Assembly (NCBI GenBank): GCA_014323795.1
Contig: JACONK010000011.1
Span: 31,763-95,762, forward strand
Reading direction: 5' to 3'
Source of the DNA: Paracoccaceae bacterium
GTDB lineage: Bacteria; Pseudomonadota; Alphaproteobacteria; Rhodobacterales; Rhodobacteraceae
Length of the DNA: 64,000 bases
Of the stretch, positions 19,361-29,262 are shown piece by piece. The stretch's first letter is position 1; every line of letters starts with the position of its first letter. The notes below the pieces were generated by a model, which was given only the letters and a program-made list of their open reading frames with translations, had not been told where the DNA came from and did not search any database. The position numbers and the translations under genes were made by a program.

Positions 19361-20017
19361 ATGAGAACGCCTCTCATATCCGTTGCGGTGCTTTGGCTTT
19401 CTGCGGCACCGGTGCTGACACATCCTCACGTGTTCATTGACAGCGGGTTAACCTTTCTGTTTGACAACGAGGGACAGCTGGCCGCGGTGCAGGTAGTGTG
19501 GGCCTATGACGAATTCTATTCTCTTCTGCAGTTGGAGGATATGGGGATTGACGAAGACGGTGACGGGGTTCTGACAGCAGAGGAAGGAACCAGACTGGCC
19601 GGATACGATACCAATTGGATCGAAGGGTATGAGGGCGACCTCTACCTGGCTGTCGGCGGACAAACCGTGAACTTGGCCGGTCCGATAAAACCGGGTGCCA
19701 TGCTTCAGGACGGGCGCATCGTATCCTGGCACACTCGCCCGATTCTCACCCGCGTGGACGCAGAGGTATCCGAGCTTACGGCAAAGATCTATGACCCGAC
19801 CTTTTATACCGCCTACACGACCGACCTTGGCATCACCGCGACGGGGCGTAAGAATTGCAGGATTTTCAAGACTCCGCCTGACCTGAACAAGGCCTACAAT
19901 CTGGTTGAAGAACTGCTTTATGGCCCGGGTTCCGAGGACGCGGGCGAAGACAATTTTCCGGCTGTGGGCGAGAGCTTCGCTGACACGATAACCGTTTCAT
20001 GCGCGCAGCCCTTCTGA
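19361..20017 (+). CDS. DUF1007 family exported protein (metal transport partner)
   Basis: 218-residue DUF1007 protein with a signal peptide cut just before HPHVFID, the family hallmark, so the mature protein would start with a metal-binding His pair in the periplasm. An acidic DEDGDGVLTAEE stretch resembles an EF-hand loop. DUF1007 genes are usually followed by a NicO-type nickel/cobalt permease, and here the next gene overlaps it by 19 bp. The role in delivering or sensing Ni, Co or Zn is inferred from this pairing. Confidence 0.85.
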   Translation: MRTPLISVAVLWLSAAPVLTHPHVFIDSGLTFLFDNEGQLAAVQVVWAYDEFYSLLQLEDMGIDEDGDGVLTAEEGTRLAGYDTNWIEGYEGDLYLAVGGQTVNLAGPIKPGAMLQDGRIVSWHTRPILTRVDAEVSELTAKIYDPTFYTAYTTDLGITATGRKNCRIFKTPPDLNKAYNLVEELLYGPGSEDAGEDNFPAVGESFADTITVSCAQPF

Positions 20018-20907
20018 CAGCGGTCATGCTGCTTGCAATCGCCGCGCTTTGGCTCTGGTTCGGCGGCGGCATGGATCGGGTCGCCATCCGGGCTGCACAG
20101 GGTCAGCGGGAGTTCCAAAACGCCATAGCGGGTGCGCTGCGACAGGTGCGGACCGGCGACGCTGGCACCCTGCCCCTGGTGTCGGGTGTCTGCTTTGCAT
20201 ACGGTTTTTTTCATGCTGTCGGCCCCGGGCATGGCAAGATACTTATCGGCGGCTACGGGGTGGCGACCCGTGTGACGCTGATGCGGTTATCGATGCTGGC
20301 GGTTATCTCCAGCCTGGCTCAGGGGCTGTCAGCGATTCTTATGGTTCTGGGCGGCATCCTGCTTTTTGATCTCAGCCGTAAGGCACTGGTGGGCATCACT
20401 GAAGACCACTTCGCCCCGGCCTCTTACGCAGCCATAGGGCTGATTGGCCTGTGGCTTTTACTCCGCAGCATACGAAAATTGTGGGCCATGTGCGGGGCGG
20501 CGCATCACCCCCATCCCGATCATGATCAGGGGAAGGTTTGCCACCGGTGCAATCACCGCCACGTTCCGACGATGGAAGAGGCGTCCAGCCTCACTTCGTG
20601 GAAAGAGGCTGCGCTCCTTATCGGTGCCATCGCCGTGCGCCCTTGCACCGGGGCCCTTTTCCTGCTGATCATCTGCTGGCGTATGGATATGATGGCCACC
20701 GGCATCGCCGGAACTTTCGCCATGGCCCTGGGCACGGCGAGCATGTCCGTGGTTGTGGCCTTTGCTTCCGTGATCTTTCGTGAAGGTGCCCGTACCAGTG
20801 TCGGCGACAGCCGCACGGCGCAATTTGTCGCGCCTGTCCTGGAACTGGCGGCCGGTCTGATAGTGGCCATCGTCGCAACCCGGTTGTTTCTGCGCACGAT
20901 TGCCTGA
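19999..20907 (+). CDS. NicO-family nickel/cobalt permease
   Basis: 302-residue membrane protein of the NicO/RcnA-like family with about six hydrophobic segments. The motif FAYGFFHAVGPGHGK (67-81) contains metal-coordinating histidines. A His/Cys-rich cytoplasmic or periplasmic loop (HHPHPDHDQG...CHRCNHRH, about 170-190) probably binds metal. The second signature AVRPCTGALFLL follows. Translation overlaps the DUF1007 gene, indicating a two-gene unit. Direction of transport (import or efflux) cannot be decided; cobN and cobW in this window would benefit from cobalt supply. Confidence 0.88.
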   Translation: MRAALLTAVMLLAIAALWLWFGGGMDRVAIRAAQGQREFQNAIAGALRQVRTGDAGTLPLVSGVCFAYGFFHAVGPGHGKILIGGYGVATRVTLMRLSMLAVISSLAQGLSAILMVLGGILLFDLSRKALVGITEDHFAPASYAAIGLIGLWLLLRSIRKLWAMCGAAHHPHPDHDQGKVCHRCNHRHVPTMEEASSLTSWKEAALLIGAIAVRPCTGALFLLIICWRMDMMATGIAGTFAMALGTASMSVVVAFASVIFREGARTSVGDSRTAQFVAPVLELAAGLIVAIVATRLFLRTIA

Positions 20908-20947
20908 GGCGGGGACAGGGCGGCACTGCCCGCCGAATCTTCCGGTT

Positions 20948-20974
20948 CCTGCCAGGCAGCCAGGGCCTGGCAGG
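20948..20974. terminator. Perfect 9-bp inverted repeat between converging genes
   Basis: CCTGCCAGG at 20948-20956 pairs with CCTGGCAGG at 20966-20974 around a 9-nt loop. It lies between the converging NicO permease and GST stops. There is no U-tract, so it could be a bidirectional but weak terminator or an mRNA-stabilising hairpin. Confidence 0.4.
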
Positions 20975-21047
20975 CAAGTTGCGCCAGTGCCAAGGGGGCA
21001 GATCAAACAGAAGCCGTATGCCACAGACGCTTCTTCGGATCAAATGA

Positions 21048-21650
21048 TCAAGGGTCGCGAGGCTTTGTCTCAGCCATGGATGAGTACTCCGCAAAGGCCT
21101 GTTCCCAATCTGAAAGGGATGGATAGCTGGTGTGCCAGTTCCGGGTGCCGTGGCGGAAGTCGAGATAGGCCAGCGCACAGGCTACGGCGATTTGGCCCAT
21201 ATCAGGCGGGCCGTTCAGGTGGCTCATCCATTGCCGTTCAAGTGCCGCGAGCGCACGGTCAACCTTGGCCCATTGAGCCTCAGCCCAGTCCGGGAACCGG
21301 ATCGCTTCTGGCCGGATCCGGTCCTCATAGGTCACGAGGAGTGCCGCATCCATGATCCCGTCGGCAAGGGATTCCAGTGTCAGCACCTCCCAAAGTCGCG
21401 TATCGGGGTAGAGGTTGCCTTCGCCCTGCGCATCCAGGTAGCGGGTAATCACCCGGCTGTCGTACAGTGCCGGGCCGTTGTCCCGTTCCAGGGCCGGGAT
21501 TTTGCCCAAGGGGTTTTGCGGCACTGGCATGTTTTCGATCATCATCGGCGTACCGCCGCACGGCACGATCTCTGCCTCTTGCCCTGTTTCCTTGAGGCAT
21601 ACCAGACATTTGCGTGCGAAGGGGGACGCCGGTGACCAATGCAGTTTCAT
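21048..21650 (-). CDS. Glutathione S-transferase family protein
   Basis: 200-residue GST. The thioredoxin-like N-domain begins MKLHWSPASPFARKC, with Ser/Cys candidates for glutathione contact, and includes the conserved cis-Pro and the LYDSRVITRYLD segment (about 60-72). The helical C-domain follows. I chose ATG 21650 because the upstream extension is not family-like. It lies one base after the amidase stop, so both are probably one transcript. Substrate unknown; glutathione-dependent conversion in a catabolic route is possible. Confidence 0.87.
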   Translation of the reverse strand: MKLHWSPASPFARKCLVCLKETGQEAEIVPCGGTPMMIENMPVPQNPLGKIPALERDNGPALYDSRVITRYLDAQGEGNLYPDTRLWEVLTLESLADGIMDAALLVTYEDRIRPEAIRFPDWAEAQWAKVDRALAALERQWMSHLNGPPDMGQIAVACALAYLDFRHGTRNWHTSYPSLSDWEQAFAEYSSMAETKPRDP

Positions 21651-21651
21651 C

Positions 21652-23133
21652 TCATTCGATCCGTTTTGTCGGGTCCGGTGCGCCTGTCTCATGCCGCACG
21701 ACCGGGTCAATCGGGCCTTTGGGCAGATCCAGTGCGCGCTCCAGCGCGAGGCCTGCCTGCAAAACTTTCGCGTCGCCGCGCGGCGGGCCGATCAGCTGGA
21801 TGCCGATGGGCAGACCGTCTCCGGTAAAGCCCGCAGGCATCGACAGGGCGGGCAAGGCGGTGACGGTGGCCAGGAAAGAGAAGCGCAGCCAGTCAACGTA
21901 ATCGGGCTGATCGATGCCGTCGACGACCTTTGGCCATTCCTCTTCCACCGGTGTTGGTGCCAGGCCGACAACCGGGATGGCGAGCACGTCGTAGCGCGCC
22001 AGAAACCTGCGCATGCGCTGGTAAAGTTCTGTCCGCCGCCGCTGGGCCAAATAGATGTCGTGGCTGGTCTGGTTTACACCGGCCTCGATGTTACGGCGCA
22101 GGGTTTCCTTGAAATGTTCCCTGATCTCATCGGGCACGAAGCCGTTGACGGACCCGTAGTGGATACCGCGCAGTGTCACGTAGGTTTCGTAAAGTCCCGG
22201 CAGATCCGGGCAATCTTCATCGACTGCCATGCCGGATCTCTGCGCGACTTCCATCGCTTTGCACAGGATAGTACGCACGTTCGCCTCTACCGGTGCAAAA
22301 CCGCCCTGATCTTCGGCAAAGGCGATGCGGATCGGGCCGATGTCCTGCTTGAGTGCCTCTTGAAAGCTGACCGCGGGTTTTTCGAGCGTCAGCGGTTCGC
22401 GCGGGTCGTAACCCGTCATGGCATCAAGGAAGAGCGCGAGATCCTCGATATCCCGTGCCATCGGTCCGTTGATGCCTTCGTTCAGGAATGCGGCAGGCCC
22501 CGGTCCGCCCCCCGCCCGCCCGGGGGTTGGGCGCAGGCCGCAGACGTTGTTATAGCCCGCAGGCGTGCGCAGCGACCCGGCGAGGTCAGATCCCTGGCTG
22601 AGCCAGACTTCTCCGGTCGCGAGCGACACGGCAGCACCGCCCGACGACCCGCCCGCGTTCCTCGACGTGTCATAGGCGTTGCGAGTCATCCCGAAAACCT
22701 GGTTGAAAGTGTTCCCGCCGGCACCGAACTCCGGCGTGTTGGTTTTGCCTATGACAATCGCGCCGTTGGCCTGCAGTGTGTCCACCAGCGGATCGTTTTC
22801 CCGCGCCACGAAATCACGCATGGCCCACGTGCCCATGGTCAGTTTGACCCCTCGCACGGCGTTGAGATCTTTCACCCCTATGGGGATGCCGCCCAGCCAG
22901 CCGCAACCGGATTTTTCAAGGTCGGATATCTCGTCAATCCACCCGTAGGCGCGGTCGGCGCAAACCGTCGGCATGGCATTCACGGCAGGCTCTACCGCCT
23001 TGATCCGCTCAAGGCTGGCATCCACCAGATCTGTGATCCGGATTTCGCCCGTACGCAGCAGCATCAGGATCGAGCGGGCGGATTTGGCGCAGAGGTCTGG
23101 CCCCGAGTAATCAGGCCCCGAGTAATCAGGCAT
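21652..23133 (-). CDS. Amidase signature-family hydrolase
   Basis: 493-residue amidase of the Ser-cisSer-Lys class. Catalytic residues are in place: Lys88 (IGVKD), Ser163/164 (GGSSGG, 161-166) and nucleophile Ser187 (GSDLAGS). The C-terminal LPIGIQLIGPP block is typical. It hydrolyses a carboxamide; sequence alone does not tell which one, and no GatB/GatC neighbours are present, so it is not the tRNA amidotransferase. The extreme N-terminus carries a doubled DYSGP unit caused by a 15-bp tandem duplication. Confidence 0.92.
   Translation of the reverse strand: MPDYSGPDYSGPDLCAKSARSILMLLRTGEIRITDLVDASLERIKAVEPAVNAMPTVCADRAYGWIDEISDLEKSGCGWLGGIPIGVKDLNAVRGVKLTMGTWAMRDFVARENDPLVDTLQANGAIVIGKTNTPEFGAGGNTFNQVFGMTRNAYDTSRNAGGSSGGAAVSLATGEVWLSQGSDLAGSLRTPAGYNNVCGLRPTPGRAGGGPGPAAFLNEGINGPMARDIEDLALFLDAMTGYDPREPLTLEKPAVSFQEALKQDIGPIRIAFAEDQGGFAPVEANVRTILCKAMEVAQRSGMAVDEDCPDLPGLYETYVTLRGIHYGSVNGFVPDEIREHFKETLRRNIEAGVNQTSHDIYLAQRRRTELYQRMRRFLARYDVLAIPVVGLAPTPVEEEWPKVVDGIDQPDYVDWLRFSFLATVTALPALSMPAGFTGDGLPIGIQLIGPPRGDAKVLQAGLALERALDLPKGPIDPVVRHETGAPDPTKRIE
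23101..23130. repeat. Exact 15-bp tandem duplication
   Basis: CCCCGAGTAATCAGG occurs twice head to tail (23101-23115 and 23116-23130). It keeps the amidase reading frame and adds five residues right after the start codon. Confidence 0.95.
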
Positions 23134-23270
23134 TGTCGTGGCTCCCGGTCAGGCAACGTGACGATAAACATGGGTTATGGCTGAGTGCAACGGGGTGTTT
23201 GTCCCGGTGCGGAGTCAGGGCCACCGTGCGGCACTGGCAAGCCTCGCCGGACGAAAGGTGACCTGGTGCC

Positions 23271-24137
23271 TCATGTCTTAAAATAGAACGCCTGCGCCGT
23301 CTGCTCAAACACCGCCGGGTGATCCGCTTCCGGCACCAATTCCCGCATGGCACCCGCCAGAGTCGCATAGTCGCTTGTCAGACTGCACACCGGGAAATTG
23401 GAGCCGAACATCACCCGGTCCGCCCCGAATTGGCCAAGCACTTCTGAAACAATCGGACGGAACGCGCCCACCGTCCAGCCGTGGTCGAACATGCCCAGGC
23501 CCGAAATCTTGCACACCACGTTCGCGCACGACGACAGGTTCCTGAGCAGTGCCGCCCAGTGCGCCAGCCCGGATTCCGTCCGGTCGTAGGGCGAGCCCGC
23601 GTGGCACAGGGCCACGTTCAGGCCCGGCACCTGGTCAATGACCTGTGCCATGGCGGGCATCAGCTCCGGAATCAACTGCAGATCGAAGGACCAGCCGCGG
23701 TCCGCCAGGCACTTCAGACCCTCCACAAAGGCGGGATTTCGCAGCAGATCGTTGGTGCCTGTCGCCATATCCTCCTCCGGCGCACGGCCAACAATCTGGC
23801 GGATGCCGACAACGCTGGGCAAGACAGCGAAGTCAGCAAAAACGTCATCCAGATCAGGCCGCGTCAGATCGCAAAAGACCACCTGCCGCATGTCCCAGTC
23901 GGGATGCTCGTCACAGACCGCCTGCACCCATTGCGCCTCTGCCAGTCCGTCTTCTGCCCCCACCTGAATATGCACCGACCCGTAGCCGCCTGCGGCCTCC
24001 GCATCCGCACGAAACTCCGGCAGGCGGTAGTTGCGCCTAATCGGTGCCGGATCGCCGAAAAACCGCTGTGCCGGGTCCATCAGCCAAGGGTAGTGGACCG
24101 CCCTCAAATCCCACAGGTGGTGGTGCGCATCAATCAT
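23271..24137 (-). CDS. Amidohydrolase family protein (TIM-barrel lactonase-like)
   Basis: 288-residue amidohydrolase-2 protein. The N-terminal metal motif appears as MIDAHHHLWDL, and later barrel-strand motifs include NVALCHAGSPYD and the terminal DRVMFGSNFPVCSL with the catalytic-type Asp region. Related enzymes hydrolyse lactones (for example L-rhamnono- or fuconolactone) or decarboxylate acids. ATG 24137 directly yields the metal motif. It is oriented with the amidase and GST and back-to-back with the SnoaL/dehydrogenase operon, so the two arms may serve one pathway. Confidence 0.88.
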   Translation of the reverse strand: MIDAHHHLWDLRAVHYPWLMDPAQRFFGDPAPIRRNYRLPEFRADAEAAGGYGSVHIQVGAEDGLAEAQWVQAVCDEHPDWDMRQVVFCDLTRPDLDDVFADFAVLPSVVGIRQIVGRAPEEDMATGTNDLLRNPAFVEGLKCLADRGWSFDLQLIPELMPAMAQVIDQVPGLNVALCHAGSPYDRTESGLAHWAALLRNLSSCANVVCKISGLGMFDHGWTVGAFRPIVSEVLGQFGADRVMFGSNFPVCSLTSDYATLAGAMRELVPEADHPAVFEQTAQAFYFKT

Positions 24138-24613
24138 GGGGCCTCGTTTTACACAGGTTTGCAAAGCAGTCTTGTCAGCCCCGGCACCCCATGTCTAGTC
24201 TTGCCCCGCATCGCGCCGATTCCCGGGACACCGCATGGCGGAAATTCAGCTGAAAGACTTGCCAAAGTGCCGGATCCGGCCTGCAGGGATCCACAACTTT
24301 GACCGGACCATCGCGGATCAGGCGTTTCCGATGCCGTGGGGCTGCGACCGGTGGTGCCGTGCCGGTGACAAGTCGAAGGAAATACGGATTTTCATCGATA
24401 TGCCCGGTGTCCTGCACCAGATGGGTACACCCTGTTTGAAAGACTGCGCATATGAGCAGCAGCCGGGCATCGGCACTGACCCGGTGCCGGCAGACTGTCG
24501 CTCAGCGTCGGTACACTTGGGCACGTTCTTTAAACGGTGCTGCAAACAGCTCATACAAAAGGCTTGCCGCTGCCATGCGCGGCTTTTCATCAACTTTCGA
24601 GGTATCCGGAAAA
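24138..24613. other. Divergent intergenic region without recognisable gene
   Basis: 476 bp between two divergent catabolic arms. It must hold both promoters and plausibly an operator for the (now broken) LacI-type regulator. I saw no clean palindrome of the LacI type and no credible gene. Confidence 0.5.
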
Positions 24614-25114
24614 ATGACCCCCGAAGACCACGCCCGCAAAAGCGCGGAAACAATGGCTGTAGTGAAAGCCATGGAAGACGGCCTCGCCGCTAACAGCAAC
24701 AATATGGCTGACTATTTCCACGAGGATTTCACCTGGCGCGGCAACTATGGTGCAGGCACCAAAAATGGTCTGACGGAATTCCGCCGCAACTGGCAGCTGC
24801 CCTTGCGTGCCGCGTTCACCGACCGCGACTACAGGACCGAGCATTTCATGGCGGACGGTGAATGGGCGGCTTGCTTCGGCCATATCCGTGGGACGCACAG
24901 TGGCACCTTTATGGGTATTCCAGCCACTGGCAAGCGGGTGAAAATCCCCTACATGGATTTCTGGCGCGTTGAGGACGGCCGCATCAGGGATAACCCGGTC
25001 AGCGTCGATCTGGCCTGCGTACTCGCCCAACTTGGCGTTGATGTCTTCGACGGCAAAGGCTACGAAATATACGACAGGGGGGAGGCAGAACCACCCGGAC
25101 CGACAGGTGACTAA
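24614..25114 (+). CDS. SnoaL-like / NTF2-fold protein
   Basis: 166-residue single-domain NTF2/SnoaL-like protein. Typical pieces are [18 protein letters not shown] (about 28-45) and [19 protein letters not shown] (about 115-133). SnoaL proteins are cyclases or hydrolases using an Asp/His pair in a cone-shaped fold. The start is ATG 24614; an in-frame ATG at 24575 is an alternative. It lies 11 bp before the HpsN/HisD-like dehydrogenase, suggesting the two act on the same substrate. Confidence 0.8.
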   Translation: MTPEDHARKSAETMAVVKAMEDGLAANSNNMADYFHEDFTWRGNYGAGTKNGLTEFRRNWQLPLRAAFTDRDYRTEHFMADGEWAACFGHIRGTHSGTFMGIPATGKRVKIPYMDFWRVEDGRIRDNPVSVDLACVLAQLGVDVFDGKGYEIYDRGEAEPPGPTGD

Positions 25115-25125
25115 CGGAGATTCGG

Positions 25126-26457
25126 ATGGCAATCAAATACCTGAAAACCGGCAAGGCGGCGGAGGAACGGGCCGAGGACGATGCCCGGGTTCGCGCCGTT
25201 GTGGAGGCGACGCTTGCCGATATAAATACCCGCCGAGACGCGGCGGTACGCGAGCTGTCGGATAAATTCGACGGCTATGTGCCGGAAACATTCATCCTGT
25301 CGGACAGCGAGATCGAAGCGGCAATGCAAAAAGTGTCCGCCCGTGAAATGGAGGATATCCGCTTCGCCCAGAAACAGATACGCCGGTTCGCCATGGCCCA
25401 GCGCGCCTCCATGACGGATGTGGAGGTTGAGACAATCCCGGGCGTAATCCTCGGCCACCGGAACATTCCCGTGCAGTCCGTCGGCTGCTATGTGCCCGGC
25501 GGCAAATTCCCAATGGTTGCCTCCGCTCATATGTCCGTCCTGACAGCATCGGTGGCGGGGGTGCCGCGTATCGTCGCCTCTGCACCTCCGGTCAGCGGTG
25601 GCCCGCACCCGGCCATCGTCGCCGCGATGAAAGAGGGCGGGGCGCATGAAATCCTCTGCCTCGGAGGAATCCAGGCCGTGGGTGCCATGGCCCTGGGGAC
25701 GGAGACAATCGATCCCGTCCACATGATTGTCGGTCCCGGCAACGCCTTTGTGGCAGAGGCAAAGCGTCAGCTCTACGGCCGTGTGGGCATTGACCTGTTG
25801 GCCGGCCCGACAGAGACGATGGTGCTCGCCGACGAAACCGCAGACGCGGAAATATGTGCGACAGATCTCCTGGGCCAGGCCGAACATGGCTACAACTCAC
25901 CTGCGGTAATGGTCACAAACTCCCGCACCCTGGCGGAGGCGACCCTGGCGGAGGTCGACCGCATCCTCGCCATTCTGCCCACGGCGGAAACCGCACGGGT
26001 CAGCTGGCATGGTTATGGCGAAATGATCCTGTGTGATACGTATCAGGAGATGCTCGACGTCGCCAACGATATCGCGTCGGAACACGTTCAGGTCATGACT
26101 GACCGGGATGACTGGTTCCTTGACAATATGCATTCTTATGGCGCACTGTTCCTTGGCCCGCGCACGAATGTGGCGAACGGTGATAAAGTGATCGGTACCA
26201 ATCACACGCTGCCAACAAAGAAGGCCGGGTGCTACACTGGCGGGCTCTGGGTCGGCAAGTTCCTGAAAACCCACAGCTATCAGAAGATTCTGACAGATGA
26301 GGCGGCAACGCTTATCGGCGAATACGGTTCACGTCTGTGCATTCTCGAAGGCTTTGTCGGCCACGCCGAACAATGCAATGTTCGTGTCCGGCGATACGGG
26401 GGCGTGAACGTACCCTACGGGGAAGGTGTGCCGTATCGGGATGGCACCGCGAAATGA
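25126..26457 (+). CDS. Histidinol dehydrogenase-family enzyme (HpsN-like)
   Basis: 443-residue Zn/NAD-dependent alcohol dehydrogenase of the HisD superfamily. Metal and catalytic positions are kept: LLGQAEHG (Gln, His), ASEHVQVM (Glu-His pair), [13 protein letters not shown] (Asp) and EGFVGHA (His). The segment [17 protein letters not shown] is characteristic of the HpsN branch (dihydroxypropanesulfonate dehydrogenase) rather than biosynthetic HisD. No hpsO, hpsP or suyAB neighbours are present and no other his genes, so the substrate may be a different polyol-like compound. It overlaps the SDR gene by ATGA. Confidence 0.88.
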   Translation: MAIKYLKTGKAAEERAEDDARVRAVVEATLADINTRRDAAVRELSDKFDGYVPETFILSDSEIEAAMQKVSAREMEDIRFAQKQIRRFAMAQRASMTDVEVETIPGVILGHRNIPVQSVGCYVPGGKFPMVASAHMSVLTASVAGVPRIVASAPPVSGGPHPAIVAAMKEGGAHEILCLGGIQAVGAMALGTETIDPVHMIVGPGNAFVAEAKRQLYGRVGIDLLAGPTETMVLADETADAEICATDLLGQAEHGYNSPAVMVTNSRTLAEATLAEVDRILAILPTAETARVSWHGYGEMILCDTYQEMLDVANDIASEHVQVMTDRDDWFLDNMHSYGALFLGPRTNVANGDKVIGTNHTLPTKKAGCYTGGLWVGKFLKTHSYQKILTDEAATLIGEYGSRLCILEGFVGHAEQCNVRVRRYGGVNVPYGEGVPYRDGTAK

Positions 26458-27218
26458 ACCTGCCCCGCACCCCTTCCTTTCGTCTCGACGGTCGCCGTGC
26501 GCTGGTCGCGGGCGGTGCCTGCGGCATCGGGCTCGGCTGTGCCGTAGCACTCGCCGAATACGGGGCGGAGGTCTGGATTGCGGCCCGAAACATGAACCGA
26601 AACAAAAAGGCTGCCGCTGCCCTGTGCGCCGAAGGCTGGGTCGCACATCCGCTGGCACTCGATATTTCCGATGTCAGTGCCACACGCCAAGCTGTCGCGA
26701 ACCATGGGCCGTTCGATATCGTGCTGAACTCGGCAGGCATCGCCCGCCACACGCCGGTGACCGAGACAACAGAAGAGGATTTCGATACCGTCACAGGCAT
26801 TAATGCCAAGGGGGCCTACTTTTTGTCCCAGGCGGTGGCCAAAGCCCTGATCGACGCGGGCAAGCCCGGCTCGATCATCCAGGTTTCCAGCCAGATGGCC
26901 CATGTAGGCGGGCAGGAACGTGCGGTCTACTGCGGTACAAAACATGCAGTCGAAGGCTATACGAAGGCAATGGCGATTGAATGGGGCAGATATGGCATCC
27001 GCATAAACACAATTTGCCCGACTTTTGTGAAAACCGCACTTACGGAACAAACCTTTAAACGTCCCGATCTCGTAGCCTGGGTTGAGGATAAGATCAAACT
27101 TGGCCGGATCGGAGAGGTGGAGGATATCATGGGTGCCGCACTTTTCCTCGCCTCCGACGCCAGCGCACTGATCACCGGCACCTCCATCCTTGTTGATGGC
27201 GGATGGACAGCAGACTGA
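26454..27218 (+). CDS. SDR-family oxidoreductase (sugar-alcohol dehydrogenase-like)
   Basis: 254-residue classical SDR. The cofactor loop is [11 protein letters not shown] (a variant of TGxxxGxG), the catalytic serine lies in VSSQMAHVG, and the Tyr/Lys pair in YCGTKHAV. The C-terminus [15 protein letters not shown] is standard. It overlaps the upstream dehydrogenase by ATGA and the broken LacI-type gene by TGATG, so it is inside one operon. Two successive dehydrogenases suggest stepwise oxidation of a polyol or sugar-like substrate. Confidence 0.9.
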   Translation: MNLPRTPSFRLDGRRALVAGGACGIGLGCAVALAEYGAEVWIAARNMNRNKKAAAALCAEGWVAHPLALDISDVSATRQAVANHGPFDIVLNSAGIARHTPVTETTEEDFDTVTGINAKGAYFLSQAVAKALIDAGKPGSIIQVSSQMAHVGGQERAVYCGTKHAVEGYTKAMAIEWGRYGIRINTICPTFVKTALTEQTFKRPDLVAWVEDKIKLGRIGEVEDIMGAALFLASDASALITGTSILVDGGWTAD

Positions 27219-27665
27219 TGCCTGAAAAGGTCACCGCTCCCGACGTCGCCCGCCGGGCCAGTGTTTTTCAATCCGCAGTCAGCCGGATGTGCCCCCCGGT
27301 CACCCATCACGTGACGGTCGCGGATCATCCGGCCGGGTGCGACCTTCCCCGACAAATGTTTCTACCGGACGCATTGCAAAAACTCTTGCATGCGCTGCAC
27401 ATGTCGATGGGGCTGTGGCTGCGGGTGTTTCGCCCGGCTCCGCTCTCGCAGATCATTGCAGGGCGGCGGGCATCCCGATTGTTCTGTTCAAATGCGGCCT
27501 GGGGACGTGCGGCTTTCAATGGTGATCTGCGCCAACCGGAAAGGCGGAGTGCAGGTTGCCCGATTTTTGGCCCCCATGCGCCCCGGAAGGTCGGCTATAC
27601 CGACTGGCGGAAGCACTGTTCCGCCAGGTGCGACCGGGAAGCGGGATTTTCGGCGGGCATCATGA
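27218..27665 (+). pseudogene. LacI-family transcriptional regulator, broken
   Basis: The first 24 codons encode a clear LacI helix-turn-helix: VTAPDVARRASVFQSAVSRM. The frame then goes off. In another frame come pieces of the effector domain, VDGAVAAGVSPGSALADHC and RAAGIPIVLFKCGLG (about 27400-27505). In a third frame comes ICANRKGGVQVARFL with GRSAIPTGGS (about 27520-27640). About 60-70 codons between HTH and core and the whole C-terminal lobe are missing. Start ATG overlaps the SDR stop (TGATG). With the repressor lost, the surrounding catabolic operon is probably constitutive or controlled elsewhere. Confidence 0.75.
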
Positions 27666-27765
27666 TGACCGCCATCAAGAAGTACCATACGGCCCCGAAA
27701 CACATAGAAATAGACGGCCTCCTGATCATGCAGGGCGCGTCACCGGCCGCAAGAGGATGTGCGCC

Positions 27766-28734
27766 ATGAAAGGCTTTTCTGACCGTTTCAAGGATTTTCC
27801 CGACTACATCATCGGGATCACGAAGGAGATATGGGAAGATCGCGGCTTATCCACGCTTCACCGCTATTACGCACCGGGCATCCTCGTACGTTCGCCCGGG
27901 TCGATTGTCATCGGCAATAAAGGCGTCATCGCGGCGACGCTCGCAACGCTCGCCGAGTTTCCGGATCGGGAGATTCTGGGCGAAGACGTGATCTGGTCCG
28001 GAACGCCCGAAGAAGGGATGTTGTCGTCGCACCGCATCATTTCTACCGCCACACACACGGGTGACGGGGTTTATGGCAAGGCCACGGGCACCAAATTGCG
28101 CTACCGCATCATCGCGGATTGCCATGCCATTAACAACCAGATCAACGATGAATGGCTGATTCGCGACCAGGGTGCCATCGTGCGCCAGCTCGGACGAGAC
28201 CCGTCTGACTATGCTCGCGACCTGATCAGGCGGGAAGGCGGACCTGAGGCCTGCGTGAAGCCCTTCACCCCGGCTAATGATCGGCCCGGACCCTACAGGG
28301 GGCGCGGCAACGACAATGAATGGGGGGGGAAATACGCGGATATCCTGACCCGCATCATGGGGGCGGAGCTATCGGTGATCCCGGCGCACTATGACCGCGC
28401 CTGCGCACTATATATGCCGGGCGGGGCGACCGGCCAGTCCTTCGGTGACGCTGACACCTTCTGGTGCGGTTTGCGTGCGGCCTTTCCGAGTGCTGTTTTC
28501 ACCATTAATCACCGGATCGGGCGCGACGACCCGCTGATGCCACCCCGGGCGGCGATTCGGTGGGCACTCCACGGCAGGCACGACGGGTGGGGCAGTTTCG
28601 GCAGGCCAACGGGTGCAGAAGTCTACGTCATGGGTGCTTCCCATGCCGAATTTGGCCCATGGGGCCTGCGCCGCGAATACACGCTTTTCGACGAAACCGC
28701 AATCTGGAAGCAGATCCATTTGGCAACGGGATAA
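27766..28734 (+). CDS. Double NTF2/SnoaL-like protein
   Basis: 322-residue protein made of two NTF2/SnoaL-like halves: one around FSDRFKDFPDYIIGITKEIW to about residue 150, the second from about GKYADILTRIMGAEL to the end with GWGSFGRPTGAEVYVMG. Related proteins occur with HisD-like dehydrogenases and cupins in roseobacters. Start ATG 27766; the stop overlaps a small ORF (TAATG). It may act as a cyclase, isomerase or hydratase in the pathway; no specific reaction can be named. Confidence 0.78.
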   Translation: MKGFSDRFKDFPDYIIGITKEIWEDRGLSTLHRYYAPGILVRSPGSIVIGNKGVIAATLATLAEFPDREILGEDVIWSGTPEEGMLSSHRIISTATHTGDGVYGKATGTKLRYRIIADCHAINNQINDEWLIRDQGAIVRQLGRDPSDYARDLIRREGGPEACVKPFTPANDRPGPYRGRGNDNEWGGKYADILTRIMGAELSVIPAHYDRACALYMPGGATGQSFGDADTFWCGLRAAFPSAVFTINHRIGRDDPLMPPRAAIRWALHGRHDGWGSFGRPTGAEVYVMGASHAEFGPWGLRREYTLFDETAIWKQIHLATG

Positions 28735-29012
28735 TGGAAAGCCACGCCAAACGTCTCTTCCGGGATGCTGTCGCGAATTTGCAGCGGGAAGGCGGTGTGC
28801 ACGACCGATTCACAGCCGCTTCCAACATGGACGGGTCCAGAGTTCCGGGCCGTGCACGGATCGAGGGCACTCCGGCGGTCAGGGCGGATGCAAACCCTGT
28901 CGCCAGGCTTGACAGCGCAGACGATATGGTCAACCGGATCGCGGGTGCCAGGCTGGCGGAAAATGCTGCGCGGCGCGATAAACCCGCGATCCGGAAAAAG
29001 GAGCAGTGGTGA
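28734..29012 (+). CDS. Hypothetical 92-residue protein
   Basis: ATG 28734 overlaps the preceding stop (TAATG), which supports translation. The product is charged, Ala/Arg-rich and helical, beginning MESHAKRLFRDAVANLQREGG; I recognise no domain. It may be the N-terminal stump of a lost gene, since the following 250 bp to the bicupin hold no gene I recognise. Confidence 0.4.
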   Translation: MESHAKRLFRDAVANLQREGGVHDRFTAASNMDGSRVPGRARIEGTPAVRADANPVARLDSADDMVNRIAGARLAENAARRDKPAIRKKEQW

Positions 29013-29262
29013 AGCTCTGCGCAGATACTGAACGCCTGACGGGCATGGTTGACGCCGTTTGGCTGCAGCCCGTCAATTCGTGGGACGTGTGGCCAGGGGT
29101 TACCTGCTGGCTGCCCGCGGATTTCGCCAGCCGGTGCGCTGGCACCGGGCCGGGCAACCGTATGGTCCGGACTCTTGCTTCTGTCACCGGCATATGCCCG
29201 GGCCTGGCTTTTTCCGGCCCGGGTCTGCCGCAAATTCCTGTTCCAAACCCCGGAGAATCCCG

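Noticed and set aside
25126..26457. Calling this gene hisD of histidine synthesis
   Set aside because: No histidine genes nearby and the [13 protein letters not shown] block points to the HpsN-like branch.
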